A DNA stretch of 64,000 bases from Azospirillum sp. TSH64 (GTDB lineage: Bacteria > Pseudomonadota > Alphaproteobacteria > Azospirillales > Azospirillaceae): contig NZ_LGQW01000015.1 in NCBI RefSeq assembly GCF_003116035.1, positions 3,594,065 to 3,658,064 of the forward strand, given 5' to 3'. Numbering within the stretch: the stretch's first letter is position 1; each line of letters opens with the position of its first letter. Made by a program: the position numbers and the translations under genes. Of the stretch, positions 1-8,388 are shown in pieces. The notes beneath the pieces are model-generated. The model did not search any database. It was given only the letters and a program-made list of their open reading frames with translations, and was not told the DNA's origin.

Positions 1-1
1 C

Positions 2-172
2 GTATCCTGCACCAGCCTGCGTGTCGCCGAGGCGGTCGAGGCGTTGGAGGCCCGCACCGGCAAGCCGGTCACCTCGAGCAACCACGCGCTGGCCTGGCAC
101 AGCCTGCGCCTTGCCGGCGTCACGGATGTGCTGGAGGGCCGGGGGAGGCTGTTCCGCACCCCGCTGCGGTAG
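2..172 (+). CDS. Maleate isomerase / Asp-Glu racemase family protein, C-terminal fragment
   Basis: Only the last 56 codons are inside the window; the start lies upstream. The fragment opens with VSCTSLR, which carries the second catalytic cysteine typical of the Asp/Glu racemase superfamily branch that contains maleate isomerase, arylmalonate decarboxylase and ectoine-degradation EutA. It continues with the family ending KPVTSSNHALAWHSLRLAG. These enzymes isomerise or decarboxylate small dicarboxylic acids in the cytoplasm. The exact substrate cannot be decided from the tail. The next gene starts about 130 bases downstream. Confidence 0.7.
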   Translation, partial: VSCTSLRVAEAVEALEARTGKPVTSSNHALAWHSLRLAGVTDVLEGRGRLFRTPLR

Positions 173-301
173 ACAAAGCGGTTTGCCGGCGGTCTCCGCT
201 TGCGGCAGTGTGGCCAGGGACGACTTGATGGGAAAGGCGGCGAACCAATCTCTGACCCCAGAGGTCGCCATCCCAGGGCCGCCCAAGAGGAGACCGCTGC
301 A

Positions 302-1732
302 ATGGCCGAAACCGCCGTAGGGCGCTTCACCACCGGTTCGCCGATGCGCCATGTGATGGTGATGACCGCCACCGGCTCGGTCGGGCTGATCGCGGTGTTC
401 GCCGTCGATCTGCTGAACCTGTTCTACATTTCACTGCTGGGCGAACGCGAGCTGGCGGCGGCGGTCGGCTTTGCCGGCACCGTCCTGTTCCTGCAATCGT
501 CGCTGTGCATCGGGCTGTCGATCGGCGCCGGAGCGCTGGTCGCCCGCGCCATCGGCGGCGGCCGGCGCGCGGAGGCGGCGAGGCTGGCGGGATCCAGCCT
601 GATTCTGACAGCGCTGGTCGCCGCGGCGGTCGGCCTGCTGACCCTGCCGCTGCTGGGGCCGGCGATGGATCTGCTGGGCGCCAGGGGAGCCACCAGGGAG
701 CTTGCCGTCGGCTACCTGACCATCCTGTCGCCGACCCTGCCGCTGCTCGGCCTCGGCATGGGCTGTTCGGCGATGCTGCGGGCGCAGGGCGATGCGCGCC
801 GTGCCATGACCGTCACGCTCTATGCGGCGCTGTTCACCGCGGCGCTGAACCCGATCCTGATCTTCGGCCTGCGGCTGGACCTGACCGGTGCGGCGGTGAC
901 GGTCGTGCTGTCGCGCTGCCTGCTCGCCGCCGTCGGCTGGCACGGCGTGGCGCGGGTGCACCGGCTGGTCGCCGCACCGGGCTGGACCGGCCTGCTGACG
1001 GATGCCGGGACGCTGGCCGGCATCGCCGGTCCGGCGGTCCTCACCAACCTCGCCACCCCGGTCGCCGGCGTCTATGTCACCACCAGCATGGCGCGTTTCG
1101 GCGATGCGGCCATCGCCGGGGCGGCCATCGTCGACCGCCTGGTTCCGGTCGCCTTCGGCACCATCTTCGCCCTGACCGGTGCCGTCGGCCCGATCCTGGC
1201 GCAGAATCTGGGGGCCGACCGCCCCGACCGGGTGCGCGCGACTCTGCGGGCCAGCCTGGCGCTGATCGTCGTCTGGGTGCTGGCGGTCTGGCTGGGTCTG
1301 TTCCTTGCCCGCGATCTGGTGGTGGGCGCCTTTTCCGCCGAGGGCGTGTCGGCCGATCTGGTCCGCCTGTTCTGCACCGCAGTGGCCGGCGGGTTCCTGT
1401 TCGTAGGCTTCCTGTTCGTCGGCAATGCTGCCTTCAACAATCTAGGCTTTCCCCTGCTGGCGACCGGGTTCAACTGGGGCAGGGCGACGCTGGGGACCAT
1501 GCCGTTCGTTGCGGTCGGCGGCTGGCTGGGCGGGGCGCCGGGGGTGCTGATCGGGCAGGCGGCAGGATCGGTGCTATTCGGCATCGCGGCGGTCCTGGTG
1601 GCGTTCCGGGTGACCGGGCGGCTCGGCCGGAGCGGAGGCGGCCCGGCACCGGAGGCCGTTGCCGTGCCGGCCGACGTTCCGCTGTCCGGCAAGGCGGCGG
1701 TCGCGCTGGCCGTGCAGGTCAACCGGCCGTGA
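302..1732 (+). CDS. MATE family multidrug/metabolite exporter
   Basis: A 476-residue polytopic inner-membrane protein with about 12 hydrophobic helices, which is the usual MATE length (NorM/DinF type). It starts MAETAVGRFTTGSPMRHV and shows the two-fold repeated MatE layout, with glycine-rich helices such as GTVLFLQSSLCIGLSIGAG in the first half. MATE proteins exchange cations (Na+ or H+) for organic compounds. The ATG at 302 is preceded by a GGAGAC-like ribosome-binding site; an upstream in-frame ATG at 200 would add 34 residues of non-membrane sequence with no family support. It converges with the AraC gene, 11 bases away. The substrate is unknown. Confidence 0.85.
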   Translation: MAETAVGRFTTGSPMRHVMVMTATGSVGLIAVFAVDLLNLFYISLLGERELAAAVGFAGTVLFLQSSLCIGLSIGAGALVARAIGGGRRAEAARLAGSSLILTALVAAAVGLLTLPLLGPAMDLLGARGATRELAVGYLTILSPTLPLLGLGMGCSAMLRAQGDARRAMTVTLYAALFTAALNPILIFGLRLDLTGAAVTVVLSRCLLAAVGWHGVARVHRLVAAPGWTGLLTDAGTLAGIAGPAVLTNLATPVAGVYVTTSMARFGDAAIAGAAIVDRLVPVAFGTIFALTGAVGPILAQNLGADRPDRVRATLRASLALIVVWVLAVWLGLFLARDLVVGAFSAEGVSADLVRLFCTAVAGGFLFVGFLFVGNAAFNNLGFPLLATGFNWGRATLGTMPFVAVGGWLGGAPGVLIGQAAGSVLFGIAAVLVAFRVTGRLGRSGGGPAPEAVAVPADVPLSGKAAVALAVQVNRP

Positions 1733-1743
1733 GGCGGCATCGC

Positions 1744-2589
1744 TTACCTGACACCCGGCTTGCTCTTCCCTGTCCGTGACCCCGGCAGCCTCGCCCTGCG
1801 CTGGGTAAAATATTGTGCCGGCGTGCTTCCCAGGGCCTTCTTGAACATCGTGATGAAGGCGTTGACCGATTCGTAGCCGAGCGTGTCCGCCACCGTCTGC
1901 ACCGCGGCCCCGCCGGCCAGTTCGCGAAGCGCCACGACAAGGTGAAGCTGCTGCCGCCAGCGCCCGAAGGTCAGGCCGGTCTCGCGGAGCATCAGGCGGG
2001 CCAGCGACCTCTCGCTCATGGCGACGCGTCTGGCCCAGTCCGCCAAGGTGCTGCGGTCGGACGGTTCCAGCGTCAGGGCATCGGCGATCGCCCGGATCTT
2101 CGGATCGTTGGAGATGGGCAGGTTGAAGTGTTCGCGCGGCATCGCGGCCAGCTCGTCCAGCGTCACCCGTGCAAGCCGGGCGGCATGGCTGTCCGGCGGA
2201 TAGTCCAGAACCTCGCCGGTCAGCCGGTTGACCAGCTCCCGCACCAGCGGAGAGATCGACAGGGTGCAGCAGAGCTCGGGCAGGTTTGCCGCTCCCGGCT
2301 CGACGAACAAATAGCTGAGCCGGGCATTCGCCGTCGTCCTGACGCTGTGCGGCATGCCGCCCGGAATCCACACCCCGCAATCGGGCGGCACGATCCAGAT
2401 CTCGTCGTCCGCGGTGCAGGTGACGGCGCCGTGCAGCGCCAGAATCAACTGCCCCCGCCGATGCACGTGCACCGGCACTTCCGCCTCGTAGTCCGCGAAG
2501 TCGAGCAGGCGTGCGACGGCAGGCCGGTCCGCAAGATCGGGGTCGAAGACGGAAACGGCGGACCGTGACCCGGACATCGCATTCGGCAT
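1744..2589 (-). CDS. AraC family transcriptional regulator
   Basis: A 281-residue AraC/XylS regulator. The N-terminal half (about residues 10-150) is a cupin-like ligand domain with the HVHRRGQLILALHGAVT segment. The C-terminal 100 residues hold two helix-turn-helix motifs (LADWARRVAMSERSLARLM and VQTVADTLGYESVNAFITMF). It lies divergently from the FUSC/DUF1656/HlyD efflux operon, 81 bases apart, so it is the likely activator of that pump, perhaps in response to an aromatic acid. The start MPNAMSGS is chosen because longer forms run into the divergent promoter; MSGS ten bases on (2579) is an alternative. No clear Shine-Dalgarno is visible. Confidence 0.85.
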   Translation of the reverse strand: MPNAMSGSRSAVSVFDPDLADRPAVARLLDFADYEAEVPVHVHRRGQLILALHGAVTCTADDEIWIVPPDCGVWIPGGMPHSVRTTANARLSYLFVEPGAANLPELCCTLSISPLVRELVNRLTGEVLDYPPDSHAARLARVTLDELAAMPREHFNLPISNDPKIRAIADALTLEPSDRSTLADWARRVAMSERSLARLMLRETGLTFGRWRQQLHLVVALRELAGGAAVQTVADTLGYESVNAFITMFKKALGSTPAQYFTQRRARLPGSRTGKSKPGVR

Positions 2590-2670
2590 GATTGGTTTTG
2601 GCAGGATTAAGGGATTTTTTGACAGGATACCTAATTTATCTGGCAGCGCAACGCGCCGATACTCGGGGGC

Positions 2671-4809
2671 ATGAGAACCCACCATCCTTTGAACCGGTTC
2701 CTGACAGCCACCGGGATCGCGCTGCTGCGGAGCGATGCCGACGCTCTGCTCTTCTCGGCGAAAAGCTTCGCCGCGGCGATGCTGGCCTATTACATCGCGC
2801 TGCGCGCAGGGGTGCCGAAACCCTCCTGGGCCATCGTCACCGTCTACATCGTGTCGCAGAATTCGGCCGGCGCGTCGCTCGGCCGCGGCGTCTACCGCTT
2901 CGCGGGCACGATTGTCGGTGCGGTGGCGACCGTGGCGATCGTCCCCTGCTTCGTGAACGATCCGCTTGTCTGCAGCGTGGTTCTTGCCGGCTGGATCGGC
3001 CTGTGCCTCTATTTCTCACTGCTCGACCGCACCGCGCGGGCCTATGCCTTCGTGCTGTCCGGCTACACCGCCAGCCTGATCGGCTTCCCCGGCGTGTTCC
3101 ATCCCGCCGCCATCTTCGATACGGCGTCGGTGCGGGTCCAGGAGATCTCCATCGGCATCCTCTGCGCCGTCCTGGTCCATCGCTTCGTCCTGCCGAAGCG
3201 CATGACCGGCCAGTTCACCGCCAAGCTGTCGGCGACGCTGCGGGACGCCCGCCGGCTGGCGGGCGATGCGCTGCATGGACGCTCCGGGCAGGGGTTCCGC
3301 CACGACCGCGACCGGCTCGCCGGCGATCTTCTCGCCCTGCAAGGGCTGGCCGCTCACCTGCCCTACGATCCGGTGCCGGTGACGCCGAGCCTGGAGACGC
3401 TGCACCTGATCCATGACCGGCTTGCGCGGCTGCTTCCGCTCGCCACGGAGGTCGGGGACCGCATCCATGCGCTGCGCAGCGGAGACCGCAGTTTGCGCAA
3501 CGAGCGGCCAAACGAACTGGCCGACGAGCTGGCCGCGCTGCTGGATGGTGCGGGGGATTGGCTCGCCGCCGCCGATGCGGCCGGGCGGGATGCCGTCGCG
3601 ATCCGTCTGATCGATCGTGCCCGCACGCTGCGGACACGCATCGCCGCGGAGGCCGCGACGGCCGGCGACAGGCTGGCGGCCAACCTCGCCGGCCACCTCG
3701 CCGAGATGATCGGCCTGCTTCACGAGTGCGACCGGCTCGGACGGATCGTCGGACGGAGCAGTGCCCGGACCGCCCTTGCCACCCCCCGGCCGCCGGACGC
3801 CGCATCGCACCGGCGCGCCGGGCGCGCGACGGGCTATGTCTATCACCGCGACCCCTGGATGGCCGCCCGGAGCGCGCTGGGCGCGGTCGCCGGCATCGTC
3901 ATCGGCTGTGCGTTCTGGATCTGGTCGGCCTGGCCGGAGGGTGGGCTGGCGGTGTCGATCCTGGGCGTCTGCTGCGCCCTGTTCGGCAATGTCGACACGC
4001 CGGCGCCGAATGTCGTCAAATACATGACCGGCTCGGTCGTCGGGGTGGCGGTCAGCCTGGTCTACAGCTTCGCCATCCTGCCCCGCGTGACGGATTTCGC
4101 CGGTCTCGCCGCGGTGCTGGCACCGGCCTTCCTGGTCGCCGGCTCGCTGCAAGCCCGGCCGACGACGGCCTACATGGCGCTCGGCATCACTTTGACGATC
4201 CCGATCCTGTCGGGACTGGGCGCCAGCTATGCCGGCGACTTCGCCGGGTCGCTCAACAGCGTCGTCGCGCTGTTCGCGGCAACGGGATTTGCCGTCGCCA
4301 GCATGAGCCTGTTCCAGACCATCCCGGTCGATGCGGCAATCGGCCGGCTGCTTCGGCTGAACCGGCGGGATGTCAGGCGGCGGGCCCTGGGCGGCGCACC
4401 CGACGAGGCGCTGTGGACGAGCCTGATGATCGACCGGACGGCGCTGCTGCTGCCGAGGCTCCGGCTGTCCGGGACGTCCCACCCGGATGTGCTCGACGAC
4501 ACGCTGCACCATCTGCGCGTCGGTCACGCCGCCGGCCGGCTTCATCGGGCGATCCGGCATCTCGGCGCGAATGACGGGGAGATCGCTCATGACGGGTTCG
4601 AGCTTCTCACCGCGATTGCCCTGCGCTTCGGCCCCGGATATCGGGCGGGGCCGTCCGATGCCACGGCCCTGCACCGGCGCATCGAAGCGCTGGCGGCGCG
4701 GATTGCCGACAGCCCGCCTGCCGACCGTGCTTTGCTGCTCGACCTGCTCATCGACCTCCGGTTCGCCCTCGGTCCGGGCGGGGCGGTGTCTTGGGAGACC
4801 GACCGATGA
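2671..4809 (+). CDS. FUSC family efflux protein (AaeB-like aromatic acid exporter)
   Basis: A 712-residue membrane protein built as two similar halves, each with a bundle of short transmembrane helices (about residues 25-170 and 395-555) followed by a soluble helical region. This is the layout of the fusaric acid resistance / AaeB family. The start of the first bundle, SAKSFAAAMLAYYIALRAG, is a family signature, and PKPSWAIVTVYIVSQ follows it. AaeB with AaeA exports hydroxylated aromatic carboxylates. It is first in a three-gene operon and its stop codon overlaps the DUF1656 start (ATGA at 4806). The divergent AraC gene is the likely regulator. The substrate is inferred from family only. Confidence 0.85.
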   Translation: MRTHHPLNRFLTATGIALLRSDADALLFSAKSFAAAMLAYYIALRAGVPKPSWAIVTVYIVSQNSAGASLGRGVYRFAGTIVGAVATVAIVPCFVNDPLVCSVVLAGWIGLCLYFSLLDRTARAYAFVLSGYTASLIGFPGVFHPAAIFDTASVRVQEISIGILCAVLVHRFVLPKRMTGQFTAKLSATLRDARRLAGDALHGRSGQGFRHDRDRLAGDLLALQGLAAHLPYDPVPVTPSLETLHLIHDRLARLLPLATEVGDRIHALRSGDRSLRNERPNELADELAALLDGAGDWLAAADAAGRDAVAIRLIDRARTLRTRIAAEAATAGDRLAANLAGHLAEMIGLLHECDRLGRIVGRSSARTALATPRPPDAASHRRAGRATGYVYHRDPWMAARSALGAVAGIVIGCAFWIWSAWPEGGLAVSILGVCCALFGNVDTPAPNVVKYMTGSVVGVAVSLVYSFAILPRVTDFAGLAAVLAPAFLVAGSLQARPTTAYMALGITLTIPILSGLGASYAGDFAGSLNSVVALFAATGFAVASMSLFQTIPVDAAIGRLLRLNRRDVRRRALGGAPDEALWTSLMIDRTALLLPRLRLSGTSHPDVLDDTLHHLRVGHAAGRLHRAIRHLGANDGEIAHDGFELLTAIALRFGPGYRAGPSDATALHRRIEALAARIADSPPADRALLLDLLIDLRFALGPGGAVSWETDR

Positions 4810-5021
4810 TCCCCGATCTCGATTTCGGGGGAGTCTTCCTCCCCGGTCTGCTGGTGCTTGCCCTGGAGGCGCTCGCCGGAACCGTCGCGCTGGTCCGTCT
4901 CTTCGCGGCTGCGGGGCTCTTCCGCCTGACCGCCAGCCGGCCGCTCGTCGAACTCGCCATTTTCGCCCTTCTCTACGGCCTGCTTTTGCAGGCTCTGCCC
5001 TCCAGCGGAACATTCCAATGA
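4806..5021 (+). CDS. DUF1656 small membrane protein (AaeX-like)
   Basis: A 71-residue protein with two predicted transmembrane helices (about residues 10-32 and 45-65), starting MIPDLDFGGVFLPGLL. DUF1656 members such as AaeX sit between the FUSC and HlyD subunits of aromatic-acid pumps; their role is not established. The start is fixed by ATGA overlaps at both ends: its ATG overlaps the stop of the FUSC gene and its TGA overlaps the ATG of the HlyD gene, so the three are translationally coupled. Confidence 0.85.
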   Translation: MIPDLDFGGVFLPGLLVLALEALAGTVALVRLFAAAGLFRLTASRPLVELAIFALLYGLLLQALPSSGTFQ

Positions 5022-5902
5022 AAGCTGTGCTGTCCCTGCTCGGGCGCTATGCCCTGACCCTGTGCTTCGGCACGGCTGCCGCCGCCGTGGCGTTGCAGGT
5101 GTGGAACCGTCACGAGCAGACGCCGTGGACGCGGGATGCCCGGGTGAGCGCGGAGGTGGTCCAGATCGCGCCGGAGGTCTCCGGGACCGTGGGCGCCGTC
5201 TCCGTCGCCGACAACCAGTATGTGCATCGCGGCGATGTCCTCTATGCGATCGACGCCGCGCGGTTCTCGCTCGCGGTGGCGTCCGCACAGGCCGAGGCGG
5301 AGGCCCGGCGCCAGGACATGCTTGTCCGGCAGGCGGCGGCGCGGCGGCGAAGCCAGCTCCGCGAGGTCATCTCGCAGGAGGATGTGCAGCAGACGGCCGG
5401 CGCCGCGGCACAGGCGGCGGCGACCTATGACGGCGCGGTGGCGGCGCTCGATCTCGCCAGGCTCAACCTCGCGCGGGCGACGATCCGGGCACCGGTCGAC
5501 GGGTATGTCACCAATCTGCGGCTGCGGCCCGGCGACTATGCCACGGCCGGCGTGACGAAGATCGCCATCCTCGACGCCACCAGCTTCTGGATCACCAGCT
5601 ATTTCGAGGAAACCAAGCTGCGGCGGATCCGTGTCGGCAGCCCGGCGCGGATCATGCTGATGGGCTTCGACGAGCCGCTGTCCGGCCATGTCGACAGCAT
5701 CGGCCGCGGCATCGAGGACAGCAACGGAACGCCGGGGCACCTCGGCCTGCCGAACGTCGAGCCGACCTTCAGCTGGGTCCGCCTCGCCCAGCGCATCCCG
5801 GTGCGCATCCACATCGACCGGGTGCCGCCCGGCGTCGAGCTGGCGGCGGGCATGACGGCGACCGTCGCCATCGGGTCCACAACGGACCCCGACGCGCTGT
5901 GA
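5018..5902 (+). CDS. HlyD family membrane-fusion subunit (AaeA-like)
   Basis: A 294-residue periplasmic adaptor anchored by one N-terminal transmembrane helix (residues 6-26). A biotinyl-lipoyl-like half (VVQIAPEVSGTVGAVSVADN, about 45-80), a coiled-coil hairpin rich in Ala/Glu/Arg (85-150), the second lipoyl half (ATIRAPVDGYVTNLRLRPGD) and a beta-barrel end follow. The short length and the TPWTRDARV motif are typical of the AaeA/EmrA-like group that pairs with FUSC pumps. It presumably links the FUSC protein to an outer-membrane channel that is not encoded here. Its ATG overlaps the upstream TGA. Confidence 0.88.
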   Translation: MKAVLSLLGRYALTLCFGTAAAAVALQVWNRHEQTPWTRDARVSAEVVQIAPEVSGTVGAVSVADNQYVHRGDVLYAIDAARFSLAVASAQAEAEARRQDMLVRQAAARRRSQLREVISQEDVQQTAGAAAQAAATYDGAVAALDLARLNLARATIRAPVDGYVTNLRLRPGDYATAGVTKIAILDATSFWITSYFEETKLRRIRVGSPARIMLMGFDEPLSGHVDSIGRGIEDSNGTPGHLGLPNVEPTFSWVRLAQRIPVRIHIDRVPPGVELAAGMTATVAIGSTTDPDAL

Positions 5903-5943
5903 CCGGCCGCATCGGCAGTCGCGTCAGGCGTCGCGACTGCCGC

Positions 5944-6426
5944 TCAGGGCGGCGGGGGCAGCCGGTCGCGGGCGATTTCGACCGGGTAATCGGCGAAGAA
6001 GACCGGAAAGGCCCCATGCTCGGCGTGCCCGAGCATGGCGACATACCAGCCGGCATAGGCCCAGTCCGCACCCTGGCCGTCGCGGGCGATCTCGGGAAAC
6101 CGCTCGATGAACTTCGCGGCGAGGTGACGGGCGGATTCCTGCGCCGAATCCTCCCATCCGAAATAGCGGTCCTTCTGGCCGGTGCTGTAGCTGGCGACCT
6201 GCCGGCTCCAATCGAGCGGTTCCCATCCGTTCGCGGCGACATTGCCCGCCGGCGTGACGTGGCAGCGCCAATGGCATCCCGAGGGGGCCATGCCGGGGGC
6301 GATCCTGAGACGCTGATACCCGACCTTGTGAAGCTCGCCCACCATGGCGAGCAGGCGGCCGGCCCAGCGGATGGCCGGATCGGTGGGCGGAGACAGCGAC
6401 ACCGGCATGACTTGCGCTCCGTCCAT
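5944..6426 (-). CDS. Hypothetical protein, function unknown
   Basis: A 160-residue soluble protein that I do not recognise. It has no signal peptide or membrane helix. Visible features are a segment LHKVGYQRLRIAPGMAPSGCHWRC with two cysteines (about residues 32-55), many Trp residues, and an acidic/aliphatic C-terminal half ending in a proline run. Two ATG codons lie 6 bases apart; MDGAQVMPV at 6426 is chosen because GGAAGGAG sits at the proper distance upstream. It converges with the HlyD gene and follows the SDR gene on the same strand after a repeated hairpin region. Codon use resembles the neighbours. Confidence 0.6.
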   Translation of the reverse strand: MDGAQVMPVSLSPPTDPAIRWAGRLLAMVGELHKVGYQRLRIAPGMAPSGCHWRCHVTPAGNVAANGWEPLDWSRQVASYSTGQKDRYFGWEDSAQESARHLAAKFIERFPEIARDGQGADWAYAGWYVAMLGHAEHGAFPVFFADYPVEIARDRLPPPP

Positions 6427-6518
6427 CCGCATCTCCTTCCATGATCGACCGGTCGCCGATTCAGCCATCGCCGTTCCGGCCTTGCAAGCTTCCTGGCGCG
6501 GCCCGGCCCCCGACCGTA

Positions 6519-6570
6519 AAGCGGCGGCTTCGCGCAGCCACCGCCGCTTCGAGTAGCCACCGCCGCTTCG
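6519..6570 (-). terminator. Duplicated hairpin arm, probable terminator after the SDR gene
   Basis: Downstream of the SDR stop on the minus strand, two direct copies of a 16-base unit (GAAGCGGCGGTGGCTR-like) are followed by the complementary arm CCGCCGCTT. Either copy can pair with the single 3' arm, giving two alternative stems of about 9 bp. The tract after the stem is short (TTTA), so termination is plausible rather than certain. Confidence 0.4.
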
Positions 6571-6584
6571 CGGTGTTCCGGAGT

Positions 6585-7334
6585 TCAGCCGGCCTCGGGC
6601 ATCCATGCTTCGGCATCGGCGCCTGCGGGGATGCGCAGGGGGGCCGAGGGATCGGTCACGGTGCGCCAGATCGCCTGGGCGACATCCCCGGCATGGGTCA
6701 CCGGACCCGAACTGCTGCGCATTCCCGTCAGCATGCGCTCGATCAGCGGCTGGTAATCGGGGTCGTCGAGGCCGCGCAGATGCCGGCGCGCGCTGTCGCC
6801 GAACTTCGTTTCGGGCGAGCGGCCGGGCATCACCAGATGCACCCGGATGCCGAAGGGCTCCACCTCCACCGCCAGGGATTCGGTGTACGCATCCACCGCG
6901 GCCTTGCTGGCGCGATAGACGCCGATCAGCGGCAGCGGCTTGAGGAGGGCGGCCGAGGTGACGTTGATCACCACGCCCGCACGGCGTTCGCGGAACTGCG
7001 GCAGTGCGGCCTGGAGCATCGCCAGCGTGCCGAGCGTGTTGGTCTCGAAAAGGGACTTCGCCGTTTCCGGGCTGGTCAGCTCCACCGGGACGGGTGCGCC
7101 AAAACCGGCACTGTTGACCAAAACGTCGATGGGGCCGGCATCGCCGATCACCCGATCGATGCTGCTCCGGTCGGTGAGGTCGAGCGGCAGGACGCGCAGA
7201 CGCTCGGACGCGGGCAGCATGTCGGCGCGCCCGTTGCGCGTCGTCGCGACGACAGTCCAGCCGCGGTCGAGGAAGAGCCGGACGGTCTCAAGGCCGAAGC
7301 CGGATGAGCAGCCGGTGATGAGGATGGTGGACAT
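6585..7334 (-). CDS. Short-chain dehydrogenase/reductase
   Basis: A 249-residue classical-type SDR. It shows the nucleotide-binding motif TGCSSGFG at residues 7-14, the N-A-G type motif (NSAGFG) and the catalytic YRASK. The sequence is close to the group of uncharacterised SDRs usually found beside AraC regulators, where substrates are unknown. It is a cytosolic NAD(P)(H)-dependent oxidoreductase of a small alcohol or carbonyl. It lies divergent from the AraC gene at 7432 with about 97 bases between them, so that regulator probably controls it. Confidence 0.85.
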   Translation of the reverse strand: MSTILITGCSSGFGLETVRLFLDRGWTVVATTRNGRADMLPASERLRVLPLDLTDRSSIDRVIGDAGPIDVLVNSAGFGAPVPVELTSPETAKSLFETNTLGTLAMLQAALPQFRERRAGVVINVTSAALLKPLPLIGVYRASKAAVDAYTESLAVEVEPFGIRVHLVMPGRSPETKFGDSARRHLRGLDDPDYQPLIERMLTGMRSSSGPVTHAGDVAQAIWRTVTDPSAPLRIPAGADAEAWMPEAG

Positions 7335-7431
7335 ACGAGGCCTCGTTTCAGGGGTGTGGCCTGCATGCTAGCCAGAGGAGGCAGGACGGTATACGGTCAG
7401 GCGTCCTTATTTCTACGCAGATGGTCCTGAT

Positions 7432-8367
7432 TTGCGCGTCGATCCGCTTGCCGAAGTCGTCAGCCTCCTGAAACCCGCCGCACGGTTTTCCAAATTCGTG
7501 GAATGCGCCGGGTCCTGGCGCATCCGGCGCGAGGGCACCGGCGAGCCGTTCTATTGCGCGATCCTGGAAGGCAAGTGCCGGATGATGGTGAACGGACACA
7601 CGCCGGCGGTGCTTGAAGCCGGGGATTTCGTGATGGTCCCGGCCATGCAGGAACTCATCAACGAGAGTCCGGTGCCGCCTCCGCCCGGTGTGTTCGAAAG
7701 GCCGGCGGAGATCGGGCCCGGCCATTTTCGGGCAGGATGTGCGGAGGGGTCGCCGGATCTGCGCATGCAGATCGGGCACTGCGTTTTCGATTCGCCCGAC
7801 GCCCCGCTTCTGGTGCCCCTGCTGCCCCGCACGGTGATCGTCCGCGGCGAACCCCGTCTTCTGACGGTGATGCAGCTCGTCAGCGACGAATCGCAGGCGC
7901 GCAGATCGGCCCGCGACCTCGTCCTGGAGCGGTTGCTGGAGGTGCTGCTGATCGAAGCGTTCCGCTGCGCCGGCAGTGTGGATGGCGCGCCGGGCCTGGC
8001 GCGCGGGCTTGCGGATCCGCGGCTGGCCGAGGCGTTGGGCGCAATGCACGCCGAGCCGGGCCGCGGCTGGACGGTGGCCGACCTCGCCGCCGAAGCGGGC
8101 ATGTCGAGATCCGCCTTCTTTGCCCGCTTCAACCGGGTCGTCGGCGTGGCGCCGATGGAATATCTGCTCTCCTGGCGCATGGCGCTGGCCAAACAGCTTT
8201 TGCGCGACAGCGAATTCGGGGTCGAGGAGGTTGCGGAGCGTGTCGGCTACAGCTCGGCCAACACGTTCACCGTCGCCTTCACGCGCTTCCAGGGGGTTTC
8301 GCCGGCCCGCTACTCACGCTTGCCCGGGACCGGCGAAGGCCCGGCGTCGGTCGGCGGGCGGCGCTGA
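7432..8367 (+). CDS. AraC family transcriptional regulator with cupin domain
   Basis: A 311-residue regulator. Residues 1-190 form an AraC-type cupin (cupin_6) domain, including FYCAILEGKCRMMVNGH and LEAGDFVMVPA. Residues 205-300 hold the paired HTH (VADLAAEAGMSRSAFFARF and VEEVAERVGYSSANTFTVAF). It starts with TTG at 7432 (RVDPLAEVVSLL), since no in-frame ATG precedes the domain. It is divergent from the SDR gene, an arrangement common in this subfamily, and converges 21 bases from the crotonase gene. The inducer is unknown. Confidence 0.85.
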   Translation: MRVDPLAEVVSLLKPAARFSKFVECAGSWRIRREGTGEPFYCAILEGKCRMMVNGHTPAVLEAGDFVMVPAMQELINESPVPPPPGVFERPAEIGPGHFRAGCAEGSPDLRMQIGHCVFDSPDAPLLVPLLPRTVIVRGEPRLLTVMQLVSDESQARRSARDLVLERLLEVLLIEAFRCAGSVDGAPGLARGLADPRLAEALGAMHAEPGRGWTVADLAAEAGMSRSAFFARFNRVVGVAPMEYLLSWRMALAKQLLRDSEFGVEEVAERVGYSSANTFTVAFTRFQGVSPARYSRLPGTGEGPASVGGRR

Positions 8368-8388
8368 GTTTTCAAATCCGCACGGCAC

